Shown one piece after another: positions 26,882 through 36,320 of a stretch of DNA of 64,000 nt. Location of the stretch: positions 248,001-312,000 of the forward strand of contig CAVYXF010000003.1 in NCBI GenBank assembly GCA_963772335.1, given 5' to 3'. Positions within the stretch are counted from its first letter, which is position 1, and every line of letters begins with the position of its first letter. The notes beneath the pieces were generated by a model. It saw only the letters and a program-made list of their open reading frames with translations, did no database searches and was not told the DNA's origin. The stretch comes from CAVYXF01 sp963772335 (GTDB taxonomy: Bacteria; Pseudomonadota; Alphaproteobacteria; Rhizobiales; Rhodomicrobiaceae). The position numbers and the translations under genes were made by a program.

Positions 26882-29752
26882 ATGCGAGCGCCTCTGCGAT
26901 TTTGCCTGCTGTGTGTCGGCCTTTTGGCTCATGCCACGCTGCTCGCTGTATCACCCGCTCAAGCCCAATACGTCATCAATGGCACAACAGAGACGGTGCC
27001 TGGATCGCATGCGACGCCCTGGATGGTGCCAGGCTCCGGTACTAACCTGATAATTGGCAGCACCGGCACCGGTGGTCTCGATATCGTATCGGGCGGCATA
27101 GTAACAAGCGCGTATGCCATTCTCGGCGACCAGGCTGGAAGCAGCGGTGCGATCAACATCGTCGGTACGGGATCGGTTTGGAACACGGATGGTGCAACCA
27201 TCGGCAATGATGGGGCTGCCGCGGTGAATATCACTAGCGGCGGCGTCGCCAATTCGACTTCGTCGATCTATCTTGGCTACAACAACGGCCCTTTGGCGGT
27301 GGTGGGCACCGTTGCGGGGGCGGGTTCGGCGTGGAACCTGGATTCCAATGATCTCTACGTGGGATATTCCGGAACAGCCACGCTTAACGTCAACGACGGC
27401 GCTGCCGTGACGATGGGTTCGGCTTATATCGGGTACTCAGACAACGGCAACGGTATCGTCAACGTCACGAACGGCAGCACGGTCCAAAGCGGGAGCGTCA
27501 TTCTCGGCTATTACGGCGACAACATGACGGGCACGATGAACCTGTCCGGGGCGGGGACGCTGTGGGCGGTGACAGGGTACATCGACGCCGCCTACGACCT
27601 CGGCAATGGCTTCATAAACGTCACCAACGGTGCCCACCTGACGGCAACCCAAGGCCTCTATCTCGGGGACTGCTGCGACCCCGGAGATTCCGGCGCGATG
27701 ACCGTCTCGGGCGCGGGATCTAGCGCTGTGTTCGGGGACGACGTCTTCGTTGGCACAGGTGTGCAGGGCACGCTTACGGTCAGCAATGGCGCTTCGTTCT
27801 CGACGGCTGGCATACTGCAAATCGGCGATGGCTCGGAGGGCACAGTCACTATCTCCGGGGAGGCAAACGTATCGGCCAACGGAGTTACGATCGCCAACGG
27901 CGGAACCGGCAAGCTGATCTTTGGCGCTGCGGCCAATGAACCGGCGGTTGCCCCGGGCACACTCGTCGCGCCGACCATCACCTTCGGCGGCAGCGATGGC
28001 GAGATAATCTTCAACCACACGGGCAATATCTCCCTCTTTCCGGCACTGGCCGGCAACGGGGACATCAGCGTGCTTGCCGGCACGACCACGTTCGGCGTCA
28101 CTTCCATCGGTTATACCGGTAACATCGACATCACCGGCGGCAAGGCCATGATCGACGCCTTCCTCCCCGGCGATGTCACGGTGAGCGGTTCCGGCATCCT
28201 CGGCGGCTCTGGCACCGTCGCCAGCCTCGACGCGCAGAGCGGCGGCACGGTCGCTCCGGGCAGCTCTCCCGGCACGCTGAATGTCACGGGCAACGTGTCG
28301 TTTGCACCCGGCTCGAACTACGCCGTCGAGGTGGCTGGCGCCCAGTCCGATCTTATTAACGCGACCGGCGCGGCAAATCTGACCGGCGGCGCAGTGCGCG
28401 TCTCGGGCTTTCCATCGTTGATGCAGTATACGATCTTGACCGCGACGGGCGGCGTGACGGGCACCTTCGCCGGCGTGTTCCCGGAGTCGGCGTTTATCCT
28501 CTACAGCCTCGATTACGATGCCAACAACGTCTACCTGAATGTCGACGGCTTCAATTCTTTCACCGTTGCGGCGCGTACGCCGAACCAACGCGCAGTGGCA
28601 AACGTGCTGGATCAGCTCCCGTCGAATGATCCGCTGTTTTCCGCCATCATCGCGAGCGGTGACGCCGATGCGCAGCAGGCGTTCAACGCACTCTCTGGAG
28701 AGATACATGCAAGTGTCGGCATCGCCCTGGCGGACGATAGCCGCTATGTGCGTGAGGCGATCACGGGTCGCCTGATCCAGGCCTACTACGGCGGCATGGC
28801 CGCGAGCGGCGGTCAATCGATCGCACTTGCCGCCGCGCCGACCTACACCGGATCGATCGACACCTCCTCACGCATGTCGCCGGGGTTGGGCTATGGATCT
28901 TCGCCCGAAGCACCCGCCGAAGGGCGCAACCTGGCCTACTGGAGCCGCGCCTTCGGTGCATGGGGCCAGTACAATGCGGACAACGCGGCGACGACCGATC
29001 GCAATCTCGACGGCTTCATCACCGGCGTCGACGGCAACCTCGGTGGCGGCTGGCGTGGGGGTCTTGCGATGGGCTACATGCATACCGGCCTCGACACCAG
29101 TGCGGGATACTTCAGCTCAGCAGAGATCGACAGCTATGTGCTTGGCGGCTATGCGGGCGGCAGCATCGGCGATTTCGCCTTCCGATCCGGTGGCACATGG
29201 GCCTGGAGCAATGTCGATTCCTCGCGCTCAGTGGTCTTGCCCGGCTTTTTTGAATCAGAGGGGGCCAGCTACGGCGGCGATGTGGGCCAACTCTTTGGCG
29301 AGCTCGCCTATCCGATCTTCACGCATGGCGGTTTCATCGAGCCGTTCGCGGGCCTCGCTTATGTGCATGTTGGCACGGACGGGTTCACGGAGAGCGGTCC
29401 GATCGCCGGTCTGACGAGCGGCGGCAGCGACATGGACCTCGGCTACGGCACGCTCGGTGTGCGCGCCAGCACAACGGTTATGTGGGACGGGATGACGGTG
29501 AACCCACACGGCTCGCTCGCCTGGCAGTACGCCTTCGGGGATACGACGCCGCAGCAGGCGCTGGCGTTTGCCTCGACGGGCATCGGCATGGGCATCAGCG
29601 GCGTGCCGTCGGCGCAGAATAGCGCGCTTCTCGAAATCGGCGCGGATGTGATGATCGCTCAGGACGCGACGCTCGGTCTCTCCTACATCGGCCAGTATGC
29701 TGGAGATTTCACCGACAATGGTCTGCGCGGCCGCTTCAACTGGAAATTCTGA
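26882..29752 (+). CDS. Autotransporter (type Va secretion) with beta-helical passenger
   Basis: A 956-residue outer-membrane protein. A signal peptide (CLLCVGLLAHATLLAVSPAQA) is followed by a repetitive Gly/Thr/Ser/Asn-rich passenger to about residue 560. The loose repeat is of the type SGAGSAWN.D..LYVGYSGTATLNV, as in pectin-lyase-like beta-helices. A linker (ARTPNQRAVANVLDQL) leads to a C-terminal 12-strand barrel (about residues 680-956) ending in Phe (RGRFNWKF). The passenger contains an adjacent Cys pair (GDCCDPGD), rare in this class. ggaggt precedes the ATG. It likely displays an adhesin-like or surface structure; no protease motif was seen. An IS481 element lies just downstream and leaves the gene intact. 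Confidence 0.92.
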   Translation: MRAPLRFCLLCVGLLAHATLLAVSPAQAQYVINGTTETVPGSHATPWMVPGSGTNLIIGSTGTGGLDIVSGGIVTSAYAILGDQAGSSGAINIVGTGSVWNTDGATIGNDGAAAVNITSGGVANSTSSIYLGYNNGPLAVVGTVAGAGSAWNLDSNDLYVGYSGTATLNVNDGAAVTMGSAYIGYSDNGNGIVNVTNGSTVQSGSVILGYYGDNMTGTMNLSGAGTLWAVTGYIDAAYDLGNGFINVTNGAHLTATQGLYLGDCCDPGDSGAMTVSGAGSSAVFGDDVFVGTGVQGTLTVSNGASFSTAGILQIGDGSEGTVTISGEANVSANGVTIANGGTGKLIFGAAANEPAVAPGTLVAPTITFGGSDGEIIFNHTGNISLFPALAGNGDISVLAGTTTFGVTSIGYTGNIDITGGKAMIDAFLPGDVTVSGSGILGGSGTVASLDAQSGGTVAPGSSPGTLNVTGNVSFAPGSNYAVEVAGAQSDLINATGAANLTGGAVRVSGFPSLMQYTILTATGGVTGTFAGVFPESAFILYSLDYDANNVYLNVDGFNSFTVAARTPNQRAVANVLDQLPSNDPLFSAIIASGDADAQQAFNALSGEIHASVGIALADDSRYVREAITGRLIQAYYGGMAASGGQSIALAAAPTYTGSIDTSSRMSPGLGYGSSPEAPAEGRNLAYWSRAFGAWGQYNADNAATTDRNLDGFITGVDGNLGGGWRGGLAMGYMHTGLDTSAGYFSSAEIDSYVLGGYAGGSIGDFAFRSGGTWAWSNVDSSRSVVLPGFFESEGASYGGDVGQLFGELAYPIFTHGGFIEPFAGLAYVHVGTDGFTESGPIAGLTSGGSDMDLGYGTLGVRASTTVMWDGMTVNPHGSLAWQYAFGDTTPQQALAFASTGIGMGISGVPSAQNSALLEIGADVMIAQDATLGLSYIGQYAGDFTDNGLRGRFNWKF

Positions 29753-29836
29753 GCGTGCAGAGTGGCAGGGGTCCGGCGCCGGCTTCATAGGCGCTTGGTG
29801 TAGCAATCCCGTGCGACGGAGTTTTGTTGCTGAGCT

Positions 29837-29888
29837 TGTGCCCGACCCGAGACATAGGTGACGGTTTGTACCGGACACATGGGTAACA
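29837..29888. repeat. Left inverted repeat of the IS481-family element
   Basis: Begins tgtgcccgacccgagacat. It aligns, with one or two gaps, to the reverse complement of the right end (tgtccgtcccggagacat). The inner 22 bases (29867-29888) match the outer part of the right end at 18 of 22 positions, showing the doubled motif within each end. Confidence 0.7.
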
Positions 29889-29914
29889 CTTTTCCGGCTT
29901 TTCGGGAGGTGTTG

Positions 29915-31102
29915 ATGCCGTGGAGAGAGTGTTCGGTGATGGATGAACGCGTGCGTTTCATCGGCCGTCTGTTGGACGGCGAAGGCATGAGTGAGTTGTG
30001 CGGGGAGTTCGGAATCTCGCGCAAGACCGGCTATAAGATCTTCAATCGCTACCGCCAGGAGGGCGTGGATGCGCTGACGGATCGGTCGCGCCGGCCGGTT
30101 CGCTATGCCAATCAGTTGCCCGACCAGGTGGAAGCCCTGATCGTGCGGCTGAAGCGGGAGAAGCCGCATTGGGGGGCACGCAAGATCCGCGAACTGCTGG
30201 TGCGGCGCCTGAACAGCGATGTGCGGGTGCCGGCCAAAAGCACCGTGCATGCCGTTCTCGACCGGCACGGCCTGGTGAAGCGCGCCCGTCAAAGCCGGCG
30301 CTTCACGGCCCAGGGCACGGCCCTGTCGGCGGCGATCGCCCCCAACGATCTCTGGTGTGCCGACTTCAAGGGCGAGTTCAAGCTTGGCAACGGCCGCTAC
30401 TGTTACCCTTTGACAGTCACCGACCAGGCCTCGCGCATGCTTCTGGCCTGCGAAGCCCTTGAGACAATAAAGGAAGACGGCGTTTTCAGCGCTTTCCAGC
30501 GCCTCTTCACCGAGCGCGGCCTGCCCAACGCCATTCGCAGCGACAACGGTCTGCCCTTCGCCTCGCCCAACGGGCTTTACAATCTCTCAAAGCTCTCGGT
30601 CTGGTGGCTCAGGCTCGGCATTGCCCTCGAGCGGATCCGACCGGGCCACCCGCAGCAGAACGGCCGCCATGAGCGCATGCATCTGACGCTCAAGAAGGAG
30701 GCCACGCGGCCGCCGGGCATGAACTGCCTGCAGCAGCAGGCACGTTTCGACGATTTTGTCAGCGAATTCAACACAGAGCGGCCCCATGAGGCGCTCGCCA
30801 TGAAGGTGCCGGGTGACATCTATACGTCGTCAGCCAAGCCCTATGCCGGTCTGACAGAGCTGGATTATCCCTACCACGACAAAGACATCATCGTCACCGC
30901 CTGCGGCCGCATCTGCATGCATCGCAAGAAGGTCAACATCTCGACTGTCATGGCCGGTCAGAGGCTCGGAATCAAGGAGGTCGAAGACGGTATTTGGCTC
31001 GTCTCATTCATGCAGTATGATCTGGGATATATCGACCTGGAGCAGAAAACATTGCAAACCATCGACAACCCGTTCGGCACGAGGTTGTCACCTTTGTCTT
31101 AG
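29915..31102 (+). CDS. IS481-family transposase
   Basis: A 395-residue DDE transposase starting MPWRECSVMDERVRF, the usual start of the family. The N-terminal HTH (SELCGEFGISRKTGYKIFNR) is followed by an rve-type catalytic core. The acidic residues sit in LWCADFKGEF, IRSDNGLPF and NGRHERMHLTLKKE. The gene looks intact and could be active. It reads toward the minus-strand tRNA-Gly gene. Confidence 0.93.
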   Translation: MPWRECSVMDERVRFIGRLLDGEGMSELCGEFGISRKTGYKIFNRYRQEGVDALTDRSRRPVRYANQLPDQVEALIVRLKREKPHWGARKIRELLVRRLNSDVRVPAKSTVHAVLDRHGLVKRARQSRRFTAQGTALSAAIAPNDLWCADFKGEFKLGNGRYCYPLTVTDQASRMLLACEALETIKEDGVFSAFQRLFTERGLPNAIRSDNGLPFASPNGLYNLSKLSVWWLRLGIALERIRPGHPQQNGRHERMHLTLKKEATRPPGMNCLQQQARFDDFVSEFNTERPHEALAMKVPGDIYTSSAKPYAGLTELDYPYHDKDIIVTACGRICMHRKKVNISTVMAGQRLGIKEVEDGIWLVSFMQYDLGYIDLEQKTLQTIDNPFGTRLSPLS

Positions 31103-31136
31103 GTACAATCTGTTACCGATGTCTCCGGGACGGACA
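31084..31136. repeat. Right inverted repeat of the IS481-family element
   Basis: Contains gttgtcacctttgtcttagg and ttaccgatgtctccgggacg, the mirror of the left end. The last codons of the transposase overlap its inner edge (stop at 31102). Confidence 0.7.
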
Positions 31137-31146
31137 TTGGAAAAAT

Positions 31147-31221
31147 TGGAGCGGGCGAAGGGATTCGAACCCTCGACCCCAACCTTGGCAAGGTTGTGCT
31201 CTACCCCTGAGCTACACCCGC
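31147..31221 (-). tRNA. tRNA-Gly (anticodon GCC)
   Basis: On the minus strand, gcgggtgtagctcaggggta begins the acceptor stem and D arm. The anticodon loop is cttgccaa (GCC), the T arm gggttcgaatccc, and the acceptor closes cgcccgc-T-CCA with an encoded CCA end. All four stems pair. It stands alone, with an IS481 element inserted next to its 3' end. Confidence 0.97.
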
Positions 31222-31432
31222 ACTCCAATACCCGCGTTAAGCGGAGATTTTTTATGACGCAAAGTCTTCGCCGATGCAAGGACGTTCGCATGGCAGTCAA
31301 GCGACAGCCGTGCCTTAGCTCTGCCGTTCGGCCGCGGCCGCGTCCATTCCTTCGCCGATCAGATGAGCGTTGCGATAACGGCGCCGCTTGGCTAAGCCTT
31401 GGCGCAATCGAGCAATCCTTGGTCGGGGAGCG

Positions 31433-31957
31433 ATGGCAGCCACACGCGATGATCTTTTTGCCCGCCTGAGGGCGCTCGGCATCGACACCATAACGGTGGA
31501 GCACCCTGCCCTGTTCACCGTTGAGCAGTCCAAGCAACTGCGCGGCGACATTCCGGGTGCCCACACCAAGAACCTGTTTCTGAAATGCAAGAAGGGCACG
31601 CTTTGGCTGGTCGTCGCGGTGGAGAGCACGGCGATCGATCTGAAGACCCTGCATAGCCGGCTCGGCTGCGGACGGCTGAGCTTCGGCAGCGCCGAGCTGC
31701 TGCGCGAAGTGCTGGGCGTCGAGCCCGGCTCGGTGACGCCATTTGCGGTCATCAATGACACAGACAACCGTGTCGCCGTCGTGCTCGATCAGGCGCTGAT
31801 GACCTATGACAGGCTGAACTTTCACCCGCTCGTCAATACGGCCACTACTGGCATTTCGCAGGACGGCCTCATCACCTTCCTCGCCGACTGCCAGCATTCG
31901 CCGAAAATTCTCACAATCGATGCGCATGAAAATGTTGACAGCCGGGATGGGCCCTGA
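31433..31957 (+). CDS. Prolyl-tRNA editing protein (ProX/PrdX, YbaK family)
   Basis: A 174-residue free-standing trans-editing domain of the YbaK/aaRS-associated family. Members hydrolyse alanyl- or cysteinyl-tRNA(Pro) made in error by prolyl-tRNA synthetase. Typical stretches are HPALFTVEQSKQLRGDIPG, HTKNLFLKCKKG and the C-terminal LDQALMTYDRLNFHPLVNTAT. The ATG at 31433 has ggggag just upstream. It is followed by cnoX and a LON-domain gene on the same strand with short gaps. Confidence 0.9.
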   Translation: MAATRDDLFARLRALGIDTITVEHPALFTVEQSKQLRGDIPGAHTKNLFLKCKKGTLWLVVAVESTAIDLKTLHSRLGCGRLSFGSAELLREVLGVEPGSVTPFAVINDTDNRVAVVLDQALMTYDRLNFHPLVNTATTGISQDGLITFLADCQHSPKILTIDAHENVDSRDGP

Positions 31958-32017
31958 GCCATACCTTGGAAAGGCTTGTATCCAAGGCCATTTAATGCAC
32001 AGATTTTCGGAAAGCAG

Positions 32018-32980
32018 ATGCCGCGCGATGCGGCGCAACAGACGATCGGGCAACCCTCCATGGCAGTGACACTCTTCGGCACCAAAGACAAGAGCGCCCC
32101 TTCCGCCAGTGCCGGCCTGGTGAAGGACACCACCACCCAGGATTTCGTGAAAGACGTGATCGAGGCGTCGCAAGATGTACCGGTGCTGGTGGATTTCTGG
32201 GCGCCTTGGTGCGGCCCATGCCGCCAACTCACGCCTCTCCTGGAAAAGGCGGTGAAGGCGGCCGGTGGCGCCGTAAAACTCGTTAAGATGAATATCGATG
32301 AGCATCCCGCCATTGCCGGTCAGCTTGGCGTGCAGTCGATCCCGGCGGTGTTCGCCTTCAAAGGCGGACGGCCGGTCGACGGCTTCATGGGCGCGCTGCC
32401 GGAAAGCCAGATCCGCGGCTTCATCGAGCGGCTTGCCGGCAAGGGCGCGTTCGCAGGCTCCGTATTGGAGGCAGCGCAAGCCGCGCTCGACGCAGGCGAT
32501 ATCAATGCGGCCGCGGAAGGCTTCGCTGCCGCCCTGCAGCAGGATAGTGGCAATCCAGATGCCGTCGCGGGCCTCGCGCGCTGCTATCTGGCGACCGGCG
32601 ATTTGAAGCGCGCCGAACAGACGCTGGCGCTGGTGCCGGTCTCGAAACAGAATGTCGCCGCGATCGCCAGCGCCAAAGCGGCGCTGGAGCTTGCGCGCAA
32701 GGGCGAGGCCAGCGGCAAGACCGACGTCAAAGGCCTGAAGGCCGCTGTCGAGAGAGACGCCTCCAATTTCCAGGCTCGGCTCGATCTCGCTCTTGTTCTC
32801 AATCTCAAGGGCGACAAGGAAGCCGCGCTCGAGCAGCTCTTGGAAATCATCCGGCGTGACCGCAACTGGAATGAAGATGCTGCCCGCAAGCAGCTCGTCG
32901 AGTTCTTCAATGCCTGGGGGCCGACGCACCCGCTCTCGGTCCGTGGACGCCAGCAGCTCTCCTCGATACTTTTCGCGTAA
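32018..32980 (+). CDS. Thioredoxin/TPR co-chaperone, CnoX (YbbN)-like
   Basis: A protein of about 320 residues with an N-terminal thioredoxin domain (VLVDFWAPWCGPCRQLTPLL, an intact WCGPC) and a C-terminal TPR-like helical region with the YbbN pattern (LDAGDINAAAEGFAAALQQD; LDLALVLNLKGDKEAALEQL). In this family the protein holds and protects oxidised substrates and passes them to chaperones. The start is uncertain: ATG 32018 is used, with ATG 32060 and TTG 31976 as alternatives. The next gene begins 15 bases after the stop. Confidence 0.88.
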   Translation: MPRDAAQQTIGQPSMAVTLFGTKDKSAPSASAGLVKDTTTQDFVKDVIEASQDVPVLVDFWAPWCGPCRQLTPLLEKAVKAAGGAVKLVKMNIDEHPAIAGQLGVQSIPAVFAFKGGRPVDGFMGALPESQIRGFIERLAGKGAFAGSVLEAAQAALDAGDINAAAEGFAAALQQDSGNPDAVAGLARCYLATGDLKRAEQTLALVPVSKQNVAAIASAKAALELARKGEASGKTDVKGLKAAVERDASNFQARLDLALVLNLKGDKEAALEQLLEIIRRDRNWNEDAARKQLVEFFNAWGPTHPLSVRGRQQLSSILFA

Positions 32981-32995
32981 AACTGGGAGCGCCCT

Positions 32996-33679
32996 TTGGC
33001 CGTCACCGACCGCTATAGCAAGCCCGACGATCTGCCCCCGCTGATCCCGGTATTTCCGCTCCAGGGCTGCATCCTCTTGCCGCGGTCGACCCTCCCCCTC
33101 AACATTTTCGAGCCGCGCTATCTGGCGATGGTCAACGATGCGCTGAGCAAGGAACGGGTGATCGGCATCGTGCAACCCGGTGGCTCTGTCGAGGATGGTG
33201 AGTCGCCTCAGGGCAAGAGCTGCGCATTGCGCCAGACTGGCGGCGTCGGGCGCATCACCTCCTTCAGCGAGACCGATGACGGGCGCATCCTGATCACACT
33301 GACTGGTATCGCCCGGTTCGATATCGTGCGCGAAGAAACGACCTCCCTGCCCTATCGGCTCTGCCATGTCAGCTATGAGCCCTATGGCAAGGATTTCGTC
33401 CGCGGACACGGCCAGGACGCAGTGGACTGGCCACGGCTCCTGCGGATTCTGCGCACCTATCTCGATGCGCGCAAGCTCAGCGCCGACTGGTCAAGCATCG
33501 AGCGCTCACCGGCCGAGCTCCTGGTCAATACCCTGTCGATGATCAGTCCCTACGCGCCGGAGGAGAAGCAGGCGCTGCTCGAGGCGCCCGACCTGAAACA
33601 GCGCGCCGAGGTGCTGATGACGCTCGCGCAGATGGAACTCGCCCGCCCCGAAGACGGCTCCGGCAGCAGCCTGCAGTAA
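32996..33679 (+). CDS. LON N-terminal substrate-binding-domain protein
   Basis: A 227-residue protein consisting of the Lon N-terminal domain alone, without ATPase or protease (IPVFPLQGCILLPRSTLPLN, IFEPRYLAMVNDAL). Members are common next to cnoX in Alphaproteobacteria; their function is not firmly established. TTG at 32996 is the apparent start, with gggagc ahead of it. Confidence 0.87.
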   Translation: MAVTDRYSKPDDLPPLIPVFPLQGCILLPRSTLPLNIFEPRYLAMVNDALSKERVIGIVQPGGSVEDGESPQGKSCALRQTGGVGRITSFSETDDGRILITLTGIARFDIVREETTSLPYRLCHVSYEPYGKDFVRGHGQDAVDWPRLLRILRTYLDARKLSADWSSIERSPAELLVNTLSMISPYAPEEKQALLEAPDLKQRAEVLMTLAQMELARPEDGSGSSLQ

Positions 33680-33727
33680 TGCCCGTGTGAGGCGGGTTCC
33701 CGCTGATTGGCGCAATTTCGCGCTATC

Positions 33728-34652
33728 TCAATTGGTCAGCGCAATCTTCCCGGCGGCGGCGGTTACGACGTCGATGCGGTCCGTCACCATGGAACCGGTG
33801 CCCCAGGCGGACGGTATGGTGATGGAATTGGGGATCAGCATGTCAGAGCCCGGAATCCGGCGCAGTACCACCTCGGCATCGCGGTTTGCGGCGTAGGCCT
33901 TGGTGTCCTCATTATCGCGATGGCCGGCGATCGGCTGATACATGATGCGGCAGACATAAGCGGTCTCGGCCGGCGCGCCCTTGGTTACCGACGCCAGCTT
34001 TGTCAGGCGTTTCGGGGTGAGCACGACGTCGTAGCGCTGCTTGCCGTCGAAGATGGGCACGCGTCGCTCGCAGGGCGGGCGGTCGTCTGCCTTGGTCAGC
34101 ATCAGGATCGCCGACAATCGGATCGAGCGCCCCGGTCTTGCTCGCTGGCGTCAAAGGCACCGTATCTGGTTTGATCCGCGCCGGCGGTTCGACTGCTACG
34201 TCCGCCGCGACACGGTCGCGGAACCCGATCTGGATGGTGCCGCTCTTCTGTTTGCTCAATTTCTTGCTCATGCGCCAGTTGAAGGCATAGCTCTTGGGCG
34301 CTGGCGTGCCGCCCTCGACGGTTCCGGAAACACTGGACGAGCCCGACCAGCCGACAGCGCCGAACAGGACCGAGACCTTGCTGGAGCCGGAAAGGGAATA
34401 GGTCTTCCCGGTGGTATTGGCGTTGATATCGAGGCGGCCGACTTCGATGCCGTTATAGCGTAGGCGGTAATGCGCCTGGACGGTGGCCGGCCAGGCCTCC
34501 CCGGTACCGCCCGCAGCCTTATCGCCGGAGTAGGCCGCGAGCGGCAGCACTGCAAACCCGAAGGACAACAGTGCGAGAATGCGGCCGCGGCGCGTGACAT
34601 GCACGGGCCCGCGGCACTCAGATCGAAGGCTTTCGATATGGTGTGAACCCAT
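33728..34652 (-). pseudogene. DUF3108 domain secreted-protein gene interrupted by a +1 frameshift near 34115
   Basis: From ATG 34652 (aggggtag RBS) a signal peptide (ILALLSFGFAVLPLAAYSG) leads into the DUF3108 beta-rich domain (VQAHYRLRYNGIEVGRLDIN). At KTGALDP the frame changes. The natural continuation SAILMLTKADDRPPCERRVP, then IFDGKQRYDVVL, is in another frame and runs to 33728. One extra base in ccgattgtcg (minus strand, near 34113-34117) explains it, giving a continuous ALDPLSAILML. The repaired protein would be about 307 residues. Function of DUF3108 proteins is unclear; they are periplasmic. Either a sequence error or a decayed gene. Confidence 0.8.
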
Positions 34653-34803
34653 CAGACTACCCCTAGGCAGCCAATCTGGCAAAACTTCGGCATCTTTCCG
34701 AGCATCGTTATCATGCGCAACGCTAACGCCCTGCCGACCCGCCGGGCAGGCGGTGCGCGCATCCTCTGCGGAACCGGCTAAATAAACTGATAAGGGAGGT
34801 GCC

Positions 34804-35370
34804 TTATGCCACGATGACCAGGTCGCCCGGCCGCAGCCGCGCCAGAAGCTTCAGCATATCTCCGCGCGAGAGCGCGATGCATCCGGCCGTCGGCGTATAG
34901 CCGGGCCGCGCCAGGTGCATGAAGATGGCGCTGCCTCGCCAAAGACTGCGCGGCCGGTCGTTATAGCCGAGCACCACCACCAGATCGTAGAGCTGGTCAT
35001 GGCGCCACAGGCCCTCGTGGCTGCGCGGAAAGGGAAGCTGGACCAGCCGATTGTAATTGCGGTCGGCTGGATCATCGCACCAGCCGTCGCCCGGCCGGAT
35101 CGCGCGCACCGGCAGCCTGGTCGCTGGCCGGCGCATGCGATCGGCGCGGTAGAGCACCTGCCGCACCGGCCAGCGCCCGAGCGGGGTGATGCCATCGCCC
35201 TCCCTCAGCTTGGGCCGGCGCCCGCCACGACCGATCGCGCAAGGCAGCCTCAAAGGGCCTAGACAAAGCTTGCCTTGCGCCCTCGCGCGGGATAAGCCCC
35301 TAATGATCGGTCGTCGCACGCACTGGTCTTTCTTGAAAAGCGGCACAATGAACGTCGCGGTTGCGGACAT
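34804..35370 (-). CDS. L,D-transpeptidase (YkuD-type) family protein
   Basis: A protein of about 188 residues with the YkuD catalytic block HLARPGYTPTAGCIALS, in which the Cys is the nucleophile and the His lies upstream. This family forms 3-3 cross-links in peptidoglycan or anchors proteins to it. This short version lacks an obvious signal peptide and other domains, as in a subgroup seen in Alphaproteobacteria. The start is uncertain: ATG 35370 is chosen, though the frame stays open to 35463 and its RBS is weak. Confidence 0.8.
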   Translation of the reverse strand: MSATATFIVPLFKKDQCVRRPIIRGLSRARAQGKLCLGPLRLPCAIGRGGRRPKLREGDGITPLGRWPVRQVLYRADRMRRPATRLPVRAIRPGDGWCDDPADRNYNRLVQLPFPRSHEGLWRHDQLYDLVVVLGYNDRPRSLWRGSAIFMHLARPGYTPTAGCIALSRGDMLKLLARLRPGDLVIVA

Positions 35371-35503
35371 GCCTGAAAGGTCAGATATTTTAGAGCCGCC
35401 GGCGCAAAAGAAAACCGGCGCTTTGCGGTCGCGGCCATAAGCACCGGCGCCCGGTCTAAACAATCACCGCTCGCTATGCCGATGCGGATTTGAGGAGTTC
35501 GGA

Positions 35504-36190
35504 ATGAGCAGTGCGCGTAAGATTCTTATCATTGACGATGATGAGGACCTTCGGGAGCAGCTTTCCGACCAGCTTGCCCTGCACGAAGAGTTCCAAGCGG
35601 TTGCGGCGGCAACGGCCAGCGAGGGCATGATGCGCGCCAAGGCTGATAATGTCGACCTCATCCTGCTCGATGTCGGCCTGCCGGATATGGACGGCCGGGA
35701 GGCCTGCAAGCTCCTGCGCAAGAATGGCTTTAAGGGGCCGATCGTCATGCTGACCGCTCAGGACTCCGACGCCGACACGATCCTCGGGCTGGAGAGCGGC
35801 GCCAATGACTATGTCACCAAGCCATTCAAATTCGCCGTGCTGCTCGCGCGCATCCGCGCCCAACTGCGTCAGCACGAGCAGAGCGAGGACGCGGTGTTCT
35901 CGATCGGTCATTACGCTTTCAAACCTGCCGCCAAGCTCCTGATCGACGAGCGCGGCGCCAAGATCCGGCTGACGGAGAAGGAAACCTCGATCCTCAAATT
36001 CCTCTACCGCGCCGGCGAGAAGGTGGTCTCACGCGACGTGCTCTTGCACGAGGTCTGGGGCTACAATGCCGGCGTCACCACCCATACACTGGAGACTCAT
36101 ATCTACCGGCTGCGGCAGAAGATCGAGAAAGACCCCTCCAATGCCGAGCTGCTGGTCACCGAGACTGGCGGTTATAAGCTCGTCCCTTAA
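35504..36190 (+). CDS. cenR: OmpR-family response regulator, CenR-like
   Basis: A 228-residue regulator with a receiver domain (IIDDDEDLREQL; phospho-acceptor Asp in LILLDVGLPDMDG; Thr in VMLTAQDS; Lys in VTKPFKF) and an OmpR/PhoB winged helix (KIRLTEKETSILKFLYRAGE, THTLETHIYRLRQKIE). The sequence closely resembles the orphan regulator CenR of Alphaproteobacteria, which controls cell-envelope functions and is essential in some species. No histidine kinase gene is adjacent, in keeping with that. The symbol is by resemblance. Confidence 0.85.
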   Translation: MSSARKILIIDDDEDLREQLSDQLALHEEFQAVAAATASEGMMRAKADNVDLILLDVGLPDMDGREACKLLRKNGFKGPIVMLTAQDSDADTILGLESGANDYVTKPFKFAVLLARIRAQLRQHEQSEDAVFSIGHYAFKPAAKLLIDERGAKIRLTEKETSILKFLYRAGEKVVSRDVLLHEVWGYNAGVTTHTLETHIYRLRQKIEKDPSNAELLVTETGGYKLVP

Positions 36191-36320
36191 AGCGCGAGTT
36201 GGTTTGGTCCGGCACGTTAACTTTCCATAAAGAATGTCTTCACTGGCATAGCCCGCACGCTTGTGCGTCATCCCGACTCAGTTCAACATAACGCCCGAGG
36301 GAGTAGGGGTGCGTTGCGTT

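Larger units (their letters stand above)
29837..31136 (+). mobile_element. IS481-family insertion sequence (about 1.3 kb)
   Basis: The element is bounded by TGT...ACA ends with imperfect inverted repeats of about 50 bp (29837-29888 and 31084-31136). Each end holds two related motifs of the form GAGACAT-GGTAAC, probably transposase-binding sites. It carries one intact transposase gene. No convincing target-site duplication is visible, so the exact ends may be off by a few bases. It sits between an autotransporter gene and tRNA-Gly, 10 bases from the tRNA 3' end. Confidence 0.82.

Noticed and set aside
31088..33409. A 773-codon open frame on the minus strand across the prolyl-tRNA editing, cnoX and LON-domain genes
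   Set aside because: It lies opposite three well-conserved genes and crosses the tRNA-Gly gene; long antisense frames are common at this GC content.
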